Position numbers and translations under genes: made by a program | Assembly (NCBI RefSeq): GCF_011378905.1 | Contig: NZ_WTPY01000018.1 | Coordinates: 26,753-90,752 of the forward strand | Source: Paraglaciecola sp. 20A4 | GTDB taxonomy: Bacteria; Pseudomonadota; Gammaproteobacteria; Enterobacterales; Alteromonadaceae | DNA: 64,000 nt | Direction of reading: 5' to 3' | Notes under the pieces: generated by a model | Databases searched by the model: none | Seen by the model: the letters and a program-made list of their open reading frames with translations, nothing else | What the model was told of the DNA's origin: nothing | Shown: in pieces, positions 1-8,961 of the stretch | How positions within the stretch are numbered: position 1 is the first letter of the stretch | How the letters are laid out: each line of letters begins with the position of its first letter

Positions 1-501
1 CAAAACGAAGATACCGAGCAGTGGTTTGCGCATACGCCTGAACAATTATTAGCGTTATTTAAAACTCATGGGTATACCGCTAATAATATTATTTTGACTG
101 GAGGAGAGCCCTGTATGTATGACTTGACGGCACTTTCAACGGTCTTATTGGAAAATGGTTACAGTGTTCAGGTCGAAACCAGCGGTACCTATGAAATTTT
201 GACCCATAAAGATACTTGGATAACGGTCTCACCGAAAGTTAATATGCCGGGTAAGCGCGATGTGTTAAAAAGTGCATTGCTAAGGGCAAATGAAATTAAG
301 CATCCCGTGGCCATGCAGAAGCATATTGAGGAATTGGATGAGGTGCTTTTGCTACTGGAGGGAACTGAGACTCCTAAACCATTGATTTATCTTCAACCAA
401 TCAGTATGCAAAAACGAGCAACGGAATTGTGCATTAAAACCTGTATAGCCAGAAATTGGCGATTATCTTTACAAACACACAAATTTCTTGGAATCGAATA
501 A
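1..501 (+). CDS. queE: 7-carboxy-7-deazaguanine synthase QueE, 3' part
   Basis: The reading frame is open from base 1, so the start and the N-terminal radical-SAM cysteines lie outside the window. QueE converts 6-carboxy-tetrahydropterin to 7-carboxy-7-deazaguanine in queuosine/preQ0 synthesis in the cytoplasm. The visible part begins just before the TGGEPCM motif (about residue 33 of the fragment), typical of QueE and related radical-SAM enzymes, followed by VETSG and a 'TVSPKVNMPGK' stretch. The C-terminus ends with a QTHKFLGIE-like tail, which is the normal QueE end, so only the 5' part is missing. Family assignment rests on these motifs; the partial length is visible directly. Confidence 0.88.
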   Translation, partial: QNEDTEQWFAHTPEQLLALFKTHGYTANNIILTGGEPCMYDLTALSTVLLENGYSVQVETSGTYEILTHKDTWITVSPKVNMPGKRDVLKSALLRANEIKHPVAMQKHIEELDEVLLLLEGTETPKPLIYLQPISMQKRATELCIKTCIARNWRLSLQTHKFLGIE

Positions 502-512
502 TTAGGGCTTTT

Positions 513-947
513 ATGCAACGAGACGCGATGAAATTTTTAATGGATTATGCCCATGCGCTTGATCGGCATGATGTTGAGCGTTTAATTAACTTCTGTCTAT
601 TGCCGACGGTTGTGATAAATGATCACGATAAATATGTCTTTATGCAGGGAGATGAATTAGCAAAATCATGCCACGTCATGCTTAAGCGTTTGCGCGCAGC
701 AAATATAGTCAGGCATTTGCCTAATTTAACCCAGGCAATACGCTTGTCTGACACACTGCATTTTCTTAAAATGCGTTGGCAATTATTAGATGCTGATGAT
801 CAAGTCGTTTCAGTCTGTGCGACTTCTTATACTTTGCAAGAGGTTGCTGATGGTAGCTTAAAAATCATTGTGGCCGTAGTGGATGACGATCAAGAATCGA
901 TATTTCAATTTTTCTCTAGTAATCATGAGCGAGATAGCATTGGTTAA
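513..947 (+). CDS. SnoaL-like / NTF2-fold small protein
   Basis: About 144 residues. The pattern 'DYAHALDRHDVERLINF' near the N-terminus, then a small alpha+beta body, resembles the SnoaL-like/NTF2-fold family, whose members are cytoplasmic enzymes or binding proteins of many functions. No catalytic assignment can be made. The ATG at 513 is preferred because it follows the queE stop by 11 bp and the frame upstream only overlaps queE. The 3' end overlaps the next gene by 23 bp, which suggests co-translation. A hypothetical label would be equally defensible. Confidence 0.6.
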   Translation: MQRDAMKFLMDYAHALDRHDVERLINFCLLPTVVINDHDKYVFMQGDELAKSCHVMLKRLRAANIVRHLPNLTQAIRLSDTLHFLKMRWQLLDADDQVVSVCATSYTLQEVADGSLKIIVAVVDDDQESIFQFFSSNHERDSIG

Positions 948-1806
948 ATTAATATTTGGGCTTGCCTTGTTGGTCACGTTTACCGGACAGGCAGCCACGT
1001 GGCGACTGACCTATCCTAGGGCAATGTCTGAATCGGATCAGCGGTCTATTTATCCGGTGAAATTATTGGCGCTAGCGCTTGAAAAAACGGGTGTACGGTA
1101 CTCACTTAAACCATCTGAGCGCATTATGTTGCAAAATAAAGCACTCAAACGTTTGATGGACAGCCGCGATGTAAATGTGGTGTGGAGCGTTACGGATAAA
1201 CAGCGGGAGCAACAGTTGCTGCCCATACGTATTCCTATATACAAAGGCTTAATTGGTTGGCGTTTACTGTTGATCAGAGATGATATGCCCGCGCGTTTTA
1301 AATACGTACAAAAGCTCGAGCATTTAATAAAACTTATTCCCATTCAAGGGCGTGATTGGCCCGATACCAAAATCCTACAAGCCAATGGATTCAATGTTAC
1401 TGTAGATAATGCATATGGTAATCTTTTTAATTTACTCCGCCGAGCCCAGGGAGATTTTTTCCCTCGGTCGGTAGTTGAAGTATGGGATGAGATTGACAAC
1501 CCAGCTTACAATACTGATTTAATGGTCGAGCAGGAGATAGCCATTCGTTACCCTGAAGCTATGTATTTCTTTGTGAATAAGAAGAGTCGCCCATTGGCGA
1601 GTTTAATTGAGAAAGGATTAGAAATAGCCATCGCAGACGGTTCGTTCGAGCAACTTTTTGTGCAAACATTCCAGGGCAAGTTAGACCGAGCCAATATGCC
1701 TAATCGTCACATATTCGAGCTGGAAAATAGTTTTTTACCGACCGCTACACCGCGTGAACGTAAAGAATTATGGTATGACCCTGACGTGTTGAAACTGGAT
1801 CAGTAA
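925..1806 (+). CDS. Periplasmic substrate-binding-like protein
   Basis: About 293 residues starting at the ATG at 925, which gives a short basic/hydrophobic signal peptide (residues 1-22) ending in 'TGQAA'; the earlier in-frame start at 883 would put hydrophilic residues in front of it. The mature part ('WRLTYPRAMSESDQRSIYP', 'LLRRAQGDFFPRSVVEVWDE', 'ANMPNRHIFELENSFLP') resembles the SBP_bac_3-like proteins common in Alteromonadales that stand alone without transporter genes. It is probably exported and may sense or bind small molecules, but the ligand is unknown. It overlaps the preceding SnoaL-like gene by 23 bp and is followed by a strong terminator. Confidence 0.6.
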   Translation: MSEIALVKLIFGLALLVTFTGQAATWRLTYPRAMSESDQRSIYPVKLLALALEKTGVRYSLKPSERIMLQNKALKRLMDSRDVNVVWSVTDKQREQQLLPIRIPIYKGLIGWRLLLIRDDMPARFKYVQKLEHLIKLIPIQGRDWPDTKILQANGFNVTVDNAYGNLFNLLRRAQGDFFPRSVVEVWDEIDNPAYNTDLMVEQEIAIRYPEAMYFFVNKKSRPLASLIEKGLEIAIADGSFEQLFVQTFQGKLDRANMPNRHIFELENSFLPTATPRERKELWYDPDVLKLDQ

Positions 1807-1860
1807 TAATAGCCCAGATAGAAACTGTAAAATAAGTTAACCCTATATTAATGTACTTAA

Positions 1861-1898
1861 AAAAGGGCCTTCTCACATTCAAGCGAGAAGGCCCTTTT
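1861..1898. terminator. Bidirectional Rho-independent terminator
   Basis: A 14-bp stem, AAAAGGGCCTTCTC at 1861-1874 paired with GAGAAGGCCCTTTT at 1885-1898, with a 10-nt loop. A-runs and T-runs flank it on both sides, so it can stop transcription of the binding-protein gene (plus) and of acuI (minus), which converge here. Confidence 0.93.
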
Positions 1899-1937
1899 AG
1901 TCTTTACCTAACTATGTATACCGATAGATATTACATC

Positions 1938-2945
1938 TTATGCGTCTTGCACGTTAACTACGTAGCGTCCAACCACCTGACCTTTAAAGAAGCGCTCTAG
2001 ATATTCGGGGGTTTCTAGGAGAGAAATCTCTTGTTGGTAGCTATCCAAATTAGGCAGTTTCATGTCTGTTGCGACGCGCTGCCAAATATGCTTTTTATCT
2101 TCAAGTGGAATAAATACTGAATCAACACCGAGCAACGATACGCCGCGGGTGATAAAAGGTATCACATTCATTGCTATTTCTGGGGACGAAGCTAGGCCTA
2201 CCGAAGCAACCCCACCTCCGGCTTTTAACTGTTTGAGTAAGCCGGTCAAATAATCGCCTCCTAACGTATCAATACCGTGCGCCCATTTGGTTTTGCCTAT
2301 GGGTAAATCTTTCACGTCTAAAATGACGTCTCTGTGTAACACTTCGCTAGCACCTAGTTCTTTCAATTTATCTGATTGCTCTGGCTTGCCGGAGAATGCC
2401 ACAACCTCATAACCTAATTGCTTAAGTAGCGCGATACTGATACTACCGACACCGCCTGTTGCACCGGTTACCGCTACTGGACCGTCACTGGGTTTTGCGC
2501 CCATTTTCTCAAGTTTCTGAATACACAACGCTGCGGTTAATCCTCCAGTGCCGTAAGTCATAGCTTCTTTTAGCGTCAGTGTTTTAGGGCAAGCTACCGC
2601 CCATGTGGCGGGAATTGAAATCATTTGTCCTAAGCCGCCGGGTGTATTCATGCCTAAGTCGTAACCAAATACCAGGACATGCTGGCCTGCTTCGAAGGTG
2701 CCTGACTTATCGCTGACCACAATACCAGCAGCATCTATTCCTGGCGTGTGTGGAAAGTTCTGACTGATACGCTTATTACCACTGGCTGACATTGCATCTT
2801 TATAGTTTAGCGACGAATAGTGGACTTGGATAAGTAAGTCGTTATCCGGCAAATCATTAACTGAGCGCTGAACAATACGCTTAGTAAAAGTCTTGTCGTT
2901 CTGCTCTTCGACGAGTAGGGCTTTAAATGTGCTGGCTTGAGACAT
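1938..2945 (-). CDS. acuI: Acrylyl-CoA reductase AcuI/YhdH, MDR family
   Basis: 335 residues starting at the ATG at 2945, preceded by AGGAG at good spacing; the longer frame from 3020 lacks such a site. It is a medium-chain dehydrogenase/reductase without the zinc ligands. It shows an N-terminal GroES-like part ('SSLNYKDAMSASG', 'TPGIDAAG'), then the Rossmann motif 'VTGATGGVGS' near residue 155, and the C-terminal 'FFKGQVVGRYVV' typical of YhdH/AcuI. The family reduces acryloyl-CoA to propionyl-CoA with NADPH in the cytoplasm, protecting against toxic acryloyl-CoA and, in marine bacteria, serving DMSP/acrylate use. No DMSP genes are near, so detoxification is the safer reading. It shares the terminator at 1861-1898 with the converging gene. 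Confidence 0.9.
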   Translation of the reverse strand: MSQASTFKALLVEEQNDKTFTKRIVQRSVNDLPDNDLLIQVHYSSLNYKDAMSASGNKRISQNFPHTPGIDAAGIVVSDKSGTFEAGQHVLVFGYDLGMNTPGGLGQMISIPATWAVACPKTLTLKEAMTYGTGGLTAALCIQKLEKMGAKPSDGPVAVTGATGGVGSISIALLKQLGYEVVAFSGKPEQSDKLKELGASEVLHRDVILDVKDLPIGKTKWAHGIDTLGGDYLTGLLKQLKAGGGVASVGLASSPEIAMNVIPFITRGVSLLGVDSVFIPLEDKKHIWQRVATDMKLPNLDSYQQEISLLETPEYLERFFKGQVVGRYVVNVQDA

Positions 2946-3293
2946 GAAAAAATACTCCTGTTGTAGGAAATTGAGGAAAAAAGAACCGTGATATTGGTTA
3001 GAAAACATCACAAAGTTCAAACTATATATAAAGGCGAGTTCGCCGTTGAATAGTCTGCATTACTCAATAAGGTTGGGGGCTGTGTTTAATATTCAAGAGG
3101 TTAATGGACAAAACCTAAGTAAGTGAAAGTCCATTATTTCTATTCACCACATTAAGTCAGATGAATTAAGCAAATAAAGTATGTAAAAAGTACAACCACA
3201 TCTACTCTGAGTTAAAAGGAAATCACGCAGGCTGGTTTTCACACTTAACGGACACAATAGGGTTCGTTAAGTCATGCTGAATGAGGAGTCATA
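2946..3293. other. Intergenic region between divergent acuI and SDR genes
   Basis: 348 bp with no credible gene. It must hold both divergent promoters. Just upstream of the SDR gene is the inverted repeat CTTAACG (3244-3250) and CGTTAAG (3265-3271), separated by 14 bp, which could be an operator or a leader hairpin. No tRNA or terminator is visible. Confidence 0.5.
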
Positions 3294-4181
3294 ATGTCAA
3301 ACGAATTTACTGGGAAAACGGCGATAATATCGGGTGCCGCAGGGGGTATTGGTTTAGCACTGGCGGAAGCGCTTGGTAAGCAAGGCATGAATATCGTGAT
3401 GGGTGATATTGATATTCAAACGTTAGCTGTATCTAGACAATCATTGTTAGATAAAGGGGTGAATGTATTAGCCTGCGAATTAGATGTTACTGATTTCAAA
3501 CAATGGCAAGACGTTGTAGCCCGCGCAAAAGATACTTACGGCAAAATTCATATGGTGATTAATAACGCCGGAGTGGGCGGGATCCCTGGTAAAATTGAAG
3601 ATACCGAACATGAAACGTGGCGTTGGGTGATGGATGTTAACGTTATGGGAGTCTTATATGGTGCACAAGCCTGTGTTCCGGCGATAAAAGAGCATGGTGA
3701 GGGAGGTTGGATTGTTAACGTCGCATCGATGGCTGGAATGTTAGGTATGCCATATGCAGGCGCTTATTGTGCGTCGAAGGCGGCCGTTGTGTCCATGACT
3801 GAAAGTTGGGCAGTAGAGCTTAAACCACACAATATACATGTGTCTGCGTTATGTCCCGCGTTTGTAAAAACCCGTATTCATGAATCTCATCGTAATCGCC
3901 AGCCGAAATATGCGGTCGCTCAAGAGAAACGACAAGATAAAAAGAAACTGCAAGCCGGTGCTAATGCTGCGACGATAGCGGTGGAGTCAGGTATTCCTGC
4001 TGGCGTTTTAGCCCAACGTGTATTGGAGGCTCTTAAGTCTAAACAGACTTATATTTATACTCATCCAAATTATCGTAAAGTGACCAGCGGTCGTTCTCAA
4101 GCAATTGATAATGCATTTGTCGATGCGCAAGACAGCCCCGTTGTTGGTCATCTTATCAATGAAGACATTGTCACATTTTAA
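3294..4181 (+). CDS. Short-chain dehydrogenase/reductase (SDR)
   Basis: 295 residues; AGGAG lies 6 bp before the ATG. Classical SDR features are clear: the cofactor motif 'SGAAGGIG' at about residues 13-20, 'NNAGVGG' near residue 90, the catalytic Ser in 'VNVASMAGMLG' and the YxxxK motif in 'YCASKAAV' near residue 160. An acidic residue after beta-2 ('GDIDI') suggests NAD preference. The C-terminus is longer than in minimal 250-residue SDRs, as in cytoplasmic SDRs acting on bulky or lipid-like substrates. The substrate is unknown. It is monocistronic, with an inverted repeat upstream and a terminator directly downstream. Confidence 0.8.
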   Translation: MSNEFTGKTAIISGAAGGIGLALAEALGKQGMNIVMGDIDIQTLAVSRQSLLDKGVNVLACELDVTDFKQWQDVVARAKDTYGKIHMVINNAGVGGIPGKIEDTEHETWRWVMDVNVMGVLYGAQACVPAIKEHGEGGWIVNVASMAGMLGMPYAGAYCASKAAVVSMTESWAVELKPHNIHVSALCPAFVKTRIHESHRNRQPKYAVAQEKRQDKKKLQAGANAATIAVESGIPAGVLAQRVLEALKSKQTYIYTHPNYRKVTSGRSQAIDNAFVDAQDSPVVGHLINEDIVTF

Positions 4182-4224
4182 CGCACTCATGTGCTTCGGT
4201 GATGCAACCTAAAATAACGGCAGC

Positions 4225-4246
4225 GGGAGCGAAAGCTCCCTTTTTT
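4225..4246 (+). terminator. Rho-independent terminator of the SDR gene
   Basis: GGGAGC, a GAAA tetraloop, GCTCCC and then six T's, 44 bp after the SDR stop codon. It is a textbook plus-strand terminator. Confidence 0.93.
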
Positions 4247-4286
4247 GGCACGATTTATTACGTAGTAAAGCGTAATTTATAGACAT

Positions 4287-4312
4287 AAAAAAACCGCCTC
4301 AGCGGTTTTTTC
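4287..4312 (-). terminator. Terminator downstream of asnB
   Basis: ACCGC (4293-4297) pairs with GCGGT (4302-4306) around a CTCA loop. An A-run on the left and a T-run on the right make it usable in both directions. It lies 25 bp beyond the asnB stop codon on the minus strand. Confidence 0.88.
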
Positions 4313-4337
4313 ACAGTGACCCAATTTCTTTTAAAAA

Positions 4338-6008
4338 TTAGCTCGCTTGGTTATGCACATCACGCATCGCACGACCAGATGGGTCAGCATTGCCTTTAAA
4401 GCTAGCGTCCCATTCTAATGCTTCAACTGTGCTACAAGCGATAGATTTACCGCCAGGCACACAATGAGCAGCACTTTCTTGCGGGAAGAAAGACTCAAAA
4501 ACAGTACGGAAGTAGTAACCTTCTTTTGTGTCAGGGGTGTTAATTGGGAAGCGGAATGCTGCGCTCGCCAATTGTTGATCCGTCACATCTTGCTCTACTT
4601 GCTCTTTAATAGAATCAATCCACGAGTAGCCTACGCCATCACTGAATTGCTCTTTTTGACGCCATAACACTTCAGCAGGTAAGTACTCGCCGTTATCAAA
4701 CGCTTTACGTAGGATCCATTTTTCCATTTTACCATCAAGACACATTTTGTCTTGCGGGTTTAGGCGCATCGCTACATCTAAGAATTCTTTATCTAGGAAA
4801 GGTACGCGAGCTTCTACGCCCCAAGCTGATGTGGATTTATTCGCACGGGCACAATCAAACATGTGTAAGCGTTCAAGTTTACGTAAAGTTTCTTCGTGAA
4901 ATTCTTTCGCATTAGGTGCTTTATGGAAATACAGATAACCACCAAATATTTCATCTGCACCTTCACCAGACAATACCATTTTAATCCCCATGGCCTTTAT
5001 TTTGCGGCTCATTAGGTACATAGGCGTTGCGGCACGAATGGTTGTGACATCGTAGGTTTCAAGATGATAAATCACGTCACGAATAGCATCTAATCCTTCT
5101 TGCACGGTGAAATGTACTTCGTGGTGTACAGTGCCAATCATCTCAGCAACTTTTTTTGCCGCGATTAAATCAGGTGCACCTTCAAGACCTACTGCGAAAG
5201 AATGCAGTCGCGGCCACCACGCATCAGACTCATCGTTATCTTCTACGCGTTTAGCCACATATTTGGCTGCAATAGCGGAAACTAATGATGAGTCTAAACC
5301 ACCGGATAATAATACGCCGTAAGGTACGTCAGACATTAAATGCGATTTTACTGATTTTTCGAATGCAACTTTAAGATCATTTAAATCAGTCGGATTATTT
5401 TTAACGTTTTCATAGTCCATCCAGTCTCGCTGATAGTATTTTTTCAGCTCACCTGTTTTGCTCCATAAATAATGCCCTGGAGGAAATTCTTGTACCGTTT
5501 TACATACAGGAACCAACGCTTTCATTTCAGATGCGACGTAAAAGTTACCGTGTTCGTCATAACCGGTATACAAAGGAATAATTCCCATGTGGTCACGAGC
5601 AATTAAGTAAGCGTCTTGCGCTTGATCGTAAAGTACAAAAGCGAACATACCTTGCAGTTGGTCAATAAACTCAACGCCTTGCTGTTCATACAGAGGAAGA
5701 ATAACTTCACAATCAGATTTAGTTCTAAAATCGTACGCTTGAGCTAAGTTCTGCTCAAGAGCCTTGTGGTTGTAGATCTCACCATTAACGGCAAGAACGC
5801 TATTATTATTTCGGCTGATAAGTGGTTGCGCGCCTTTGTCAACGTCAACGATTGCTAAGCGCTCGTGACACAAAATGGCATTATCGTTATTCCATACGCC
5901 TGACCAGTCAGGACCGCGATGACGCAGTAGTTTGGAAAGTTCTAATGCTTGCGTTCTAAGTTCTGATACATCAGTTTTGATGTCCAGAATGCCGAAAATA
6001 CCACACAT
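4338..6008 (-). CDS. asnB: Asparagine synthase B (glutamine-hydrolysing)
   Basis: 556 residues, the normal length. The protein starts 'MCGIFGILD', so Cys2 becomes the N-terminal nucleophile of the class II glutaminase domain (residues 1 to about 200, with 'RHRGPD' and 'VNGEIYNH'). The synthetase domain carries the ATP PP-loop 'LLSGGLDSSL' near residue 233, and 'LSGEGADEIFGGY' near 345. It makes asparagine from aspartate, glutamine and ATP in the cytoplasm. The gene is monocistronic, with its own terminator at 4287-4312. A 7-bp inverted repeat, TTGGTTT (6062-6068) and AAACCAA (6074-6080), sits about 55 bp upstream of the start and could be an operator; no regulator is adjacent. Confidence 0.97.
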   Translation of the reverse strand: MCGIFGILDIKTDVSELRTQALELSKLLRHRGPDWSGVWNNDNAILCHERLAIVDVDKGAQPLISRNNNSVLAVNGEIYNHKALEQNLAQAYDFRTKSDCEVILPLYEQQGVEFIDQLQGMFAFVLYDQAQDAYLIARDHMGIIPLYTGYDEHGNFYVASEMKALVPVCKTVQEFPPGHYLWSKTGELKKYYQRDWMDYENVKNNPTDLNDLKVAFEKSVKSHLMSDVPYGVLLSGGLDSSLVSAIAAKYVAKRVEDNDESDAWWPRLHSFAVGLEGAPDLIAAKKVAEMIGTVHHEVHFTVQEGLDAIRDVIYHLETYDVTTIRAATPMYLMSRKIKAMGIKMVLSGEGADEIFGGYLYFHKAPNAKEFHEETLRKLERLHMFDCARANKSTSAWGVEARVPFLDKEFLDVAMRLNPQDKMCLDGKMEKWILRKAFDNGEYLPAEVLWRQKEQFSDGVGYSWIDSIKEQVEQDVTDQQLASAAFRFPINTPDTKEGYYFRTVFESFFPQESAAHCVPGGKSIACSTVEALEWDASFKGNADPSGRAMRDVHNQAS

Positions 6009-6324
6009 AAAAAGGCTTCTCTCTTTTGGTTATTTGTTACTAACTCATATAGCTGAATGGCTTGGTTTTAATGAAACCAAACATGCGTGCTGGGGAAAGT
6101 GGTGGTTATTATATTTATTATTACTTTCTTGCGCCCTTGAATTTGCCAGCATGAGAAAAAAAAGCAAGCGGAAACTGTAATTTTTTTACACTTGTTGGCT
6201 ATTAGTTAGATTAAGTGCCGTTTTTTGGCATTAATTCAACCTATTTGTGCGGGATGGACGAGAAATGGCCAGCTGAATAATAACATTATCAGCTGGCCAG
6301 AATGGTAAATTTTAATTAAAAAAC
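6009..6324. other. Intergenic region upstream of asnB
   Basis: 316 bp holding the asnB promoter region, the TTGGTTT/AAACCAA inverted repeat (6062-6080) and the long inverted repeat described at 6266-6299. An open frame crossing 5932-6180 lies mainly inside asnB antisense and has no ribosome site, so I do not regard it as a gene. Confidence 0.5.
6266..6299 (-). terminator. Perfect 11-bp inverted repeat after the M28 peptidase gene
   Basis: TGGCCAGCTGA at 6266-6276 and TCAGCTGGCCA at 6289-6299, with a 12-nt AT-rich loop, 25 bp past the peptidase stop on the minus strand. There is only a short T stretch after the stem, so it is a likely but imperfect terminator or mRNA 3'-end stabiliser. Confidence 0.55.
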
Positions 6325-7968
6325 TCAGTGACGCTGAAACTCACTCCCAGCGTTCCACTTAGGCCAGTCAGATGATTGGGCAAGATCGAAACCCACTTCA
6401 AACAATAGTTGGCTATCTTCCCGCACACCGGAAAAATCCCAGTTTTCACGGAATTGATCACAAACTTGATGATAACACCCTGTAATTAATACTTTGGTGC
6501 GCTTTTTATAATCTGCTGTTTGCTCATCGATTGGGGTATTTCCACCTTTTGCATATAGAGCCGGTACCCCTTGTTTCGCGAAACTAAAATGATCAGAACG
6601 GTAATATGAACCCGCCTCAGGGCGAGACTCTTGCGTTAGCACTCGGTCTTGTCGTTTGGCGGCTTTGGCTAAATAAGTCTCTAGTTCTGACTTACCCATT
6701 CCCACAACGGATACATCTTTTGTGCGTCCAAGTACGTTCATGGCATCCATGTTAATATTCGCAACCGTTTTATCAAGGGCAATAATAGGATGTTCGGCAT
6801 AATACAAAGAGCCTAGTAAGCCTTGTTCTTCTGCGGTAACAATTAAAAATGTCACCGATCGTTTTGGTGCAACGGTTAATTCTTTATATGCTTTGGCAAT
6901 CGCAAGTGCCGTGGCGGTACCTGTGGCGTTATCGTGGGCGCCATTATATATCTGGTCACCTTTTTTATTTTCATCTTTACCTAAGTGATCCCAGTGAGCA
7001 CTGTAAATTATATGTTCTTCAGGCGTCTGTGAACCCGGTAAAGTGGCGATAACGTTATGGCTAACGGATTTCTTCATGGTGCTATTTACGGTTATAGATG
7101 CCTTTTGTTTTAAGTTGCTGTGATATGGACTCACAAGCGCTTTAGCTTTTTCTTTGGCGAAGTCTAACCCTGCGTCAGCAAATACTTTTTTGGCTGCATC
7201 ATTTGATAACCATCCTTCAACGGCAACGCGATCCGCATTACCATTTTCACTGACCAGGCTATATTGTGGGCCACTCCAACTATTGGCTACCACAGACCAA
7301 CCGTATGATGCCGGCGCAGTTTCGTGAACAATGATTGCTGCAGCTGCACCTTGGCGACTGGCTTCCTCATATTTGTATGTCCAGCGACCGTAGTACGTCA
7401 TGGTCTTACCTTGAAATTTACCACTGTCAGGATTTTCAAAGCCGGGATCATTAACCAAAATTACGACTGTTTTGCCTTTAACGTCGAGCCCAGCGTAGTC
7501 ATTCCAATCGTACTCTGGGGCATTGACGCCAAAACCAACGAAAACCACATCGGAATCTTTTACGTTTACCTGCGTTTTTTCACGCTTAGTGGATGCGATC
7601 ATGCCTTTTTTGTATTCGAAGGTGTTATTACCTATGGTCATGGTCATAGCAGGTGAAGCTGTCATCTCAAGTAAATTGACTGCTTGCAAATAGCTGTCGC
7701 CATTGCCGGGTTCATAACCCATCTGTTTAAAATTGCTAACTAAATAATCCAGGGTGATTTTTTCGCCTTTTGATGTTGGCGAACGCCCTTCAAATTCATC
7801 GGATGAAAGCGTTTTTGTATGTGCTTTTAGCGTCGCATCAGTAATGCTTTGATACGCAAGCGTAAAGTCACTTTGTGCATTGTATGTATTATCTTTGTCG
7901 TTATTCACGCCACAGGCAAACAACGTTGCGCTTAGCAGTGGAATAGCCGCCAGTTGAATTCTTTTCAT
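6325..7968 (-). CDS. Lipoprotein M28 family metallopeptidase with PA domain
   Basis: 547 residues from the ATG at 7968, which follows an AGGTGA site; the GTG at 7980 falls inside that site. The N-terminus is a lipoprotein signal with 'LFACG', lipid-anchored Cys at about residue 19. A protease-associated (PA) insert follows ('VVILVNDPGFENPDSGKF' to 'AAAIIVHETAP'). The di-zinc M28 core has its ligands in 'AHWDHLG' (His), 'NGAHDNATGTA' (Asp), 'TAEEQGLLGS' (Glu-Glu), 'INMDAMN' (Asp) and 'RSDHFSFAKQG' (His). Such enzymes are aminopeptidases at the cell envelope that release N-terminal amino acids from peptides. All metal ligands are present, so it should be active. It diverges from the DUF3025 gene across a short gap. 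Confidence 0.92.
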   Translation of the reverse strand: MKRIQLAAIPLLSATLFACGVNNDKDNTYNAQSDFTLAYQSITDATLKAHTKTLSSDEFEGRSPTSKGEKITLDYLVSNFKQMGYEPGNGDSYLQAVNLLEMTASPAMTMTIGNNTFEYKKGMIASTKREKTQVNVKDSDVVFVGFGVNAPEYDWNDYAGLDVKGKTVVILVNDPGFENPDSGKFQGKTMTYYGRWTYKYEEASRQGAAAAIIVHETAPASYGWSVVANSWSGPQYSLVSENGNADRVAVEGWLSNDAAKKVFADAGLDFAKEKAKALVSPYHSNLKQKASITVNSTMKKSVSHNVIATLPGSQTPEEHIIYSAHWDHLGKDENKKGDQIYNGAHDNATGTATALAIAKAYKELTVAPKRSVTFLIVTAEEQGLLGSLYYAEHPIIALDKTVANINMDAMNVLGRTKDVSVVGMGKSELETYLAKAAKRQDRVLTQESRPEAGSYYRSDHFSFAKQGVPALYAKGGNTPIDEQTADYKKRTKVLITGCYHQVCDQFRENWDFSGVREDSQLLFEVGFDLAQSSDWPKWNAGSEFQRH

Positions 7969-8054
7969 TTTTATATTCACCTAGTTTGGTTTTACTCAAA
8001 ATTAATTTCCACTCACTCGATAAAAGTAGGCCTCGCAGGAATGGAGTTGTTATA

Positions 8055-8915
8055 ATGCCATCCATCATCCTACTAGCAACGAATTTTGTTTGTCTTTTTA
8101 TGTCTTTACCTTGGAATGAACCCTTTACACTGCAACTGTCGTGCGAACCCATAGCGCATCTAGATACTCAATTTTCAATATCAAACATGCCAACCTGGCC
8201 CAATGCACAGGGCTTAAACCTATTGAAGAAACAACAGCCGGTAGCGCAAATAAGTCCCCCTGAATTCGTGTGCCAAGATATGCTTGCCCCCAGTGATAAT
8301 TATTATGAACAAATTATCAACAAGCATGCACAAATACCCACCAGAGCTAACAGCTGGCATGATTTGTTCAATGGTTTAGTGTGGCTGCAATACCCAAAAA
8401 CGAAAAAACTGCTAAATAAGCTGCACGTGGATGATATTGAACAGTTTGGCCTCAGCCCACGCACGCCCCAGCGCAATCATATTACGCACTTCGATGAGTG
8501 TGGTGTGTTGTTATTGATTGAGGGAGACATAGGTGAATCCATTACGGGGTTATTGGCAGAGCATAAATGGTATCAAGCGCTGCACAATGAGCGAAACGCA
8601 TGGGGTAGTGCCATACACGCGCGTATGTTCGGTCATGCTAACTATGAAATGTTGCTTGACCCTTTTATAGGGTTAACTGGGAAGTGGTTAGCTATCGACG
8701 TGCACAAGGGCTTTTCATCATTAAGTATTGCAATGCAAAATGCTGAGGTTGATGAGCGTTTGAGCACGGCGATAAAAATGACTCAGCTGTTTAAACAGGC
8801 AAAGCCTTTATTGCCTTTACCATTGCTGGGGGTGCCTGGCTGGAGTGAATTAAATCAAGATCCTCAGTTTTATCTTAATCGGCAATACTTTCGTCCTAAA
8901 CGCCCCAGTAAATAA
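8055..8915 (+). CDS. DUF3025 domain-containing protein
   Basis: About 286 residues. The signature 'RANSWHDLFNGLVWLQYPKTK' (about residues 107-127) marks the DUF3025 family, which is conserved in gamma- and betaproteobacteria and has no established function. The rest ('HFDECGVLLL', 'AHIHARMFGHANYE'-like block, 'PLLGVPGWSELNQDPQFY') agrees with full-length members. The ATG at 8055 has GGAG 8-9 bp upstream; the ATG at 8100 ('MSLPWNEPF') gives a family-like N-terminus but lacks a ribosome site. No signal peptide is certain; the first 15 residues are hydrophobic only if the earlier start is used. Confidence 0.82.
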   Translation: MPSIILLATNFVCLFMSLPWNEPFTLQLSCEPIAHLDTQFSISNMPTWPNAQGLNLLKKQQPVAQISPPEFVCQDMLAPSDNYYEQIINKHAQIPTRANSWHDLFNGLVWLQYPKTKKLLNKLHVDDIEQFGLSPRTPQRNHITHFDECGVLLLIEGDIGESITGLLAEHKWYQALHNERNAWGSAIHARMFGHANYEMLLDPFIGLTGKWLAIDVHKGFSSLSIAMQNAEVDERLSTAIKMTQLFKQAKPLLPLPLLGVPGWSELNQDPQFYLNRQYFRPKRPSK

Positions 8916-8961
8916 AATTACGGTTGTGGAGGCTTGCTATTTTTAGTGATCAGCAACCGCA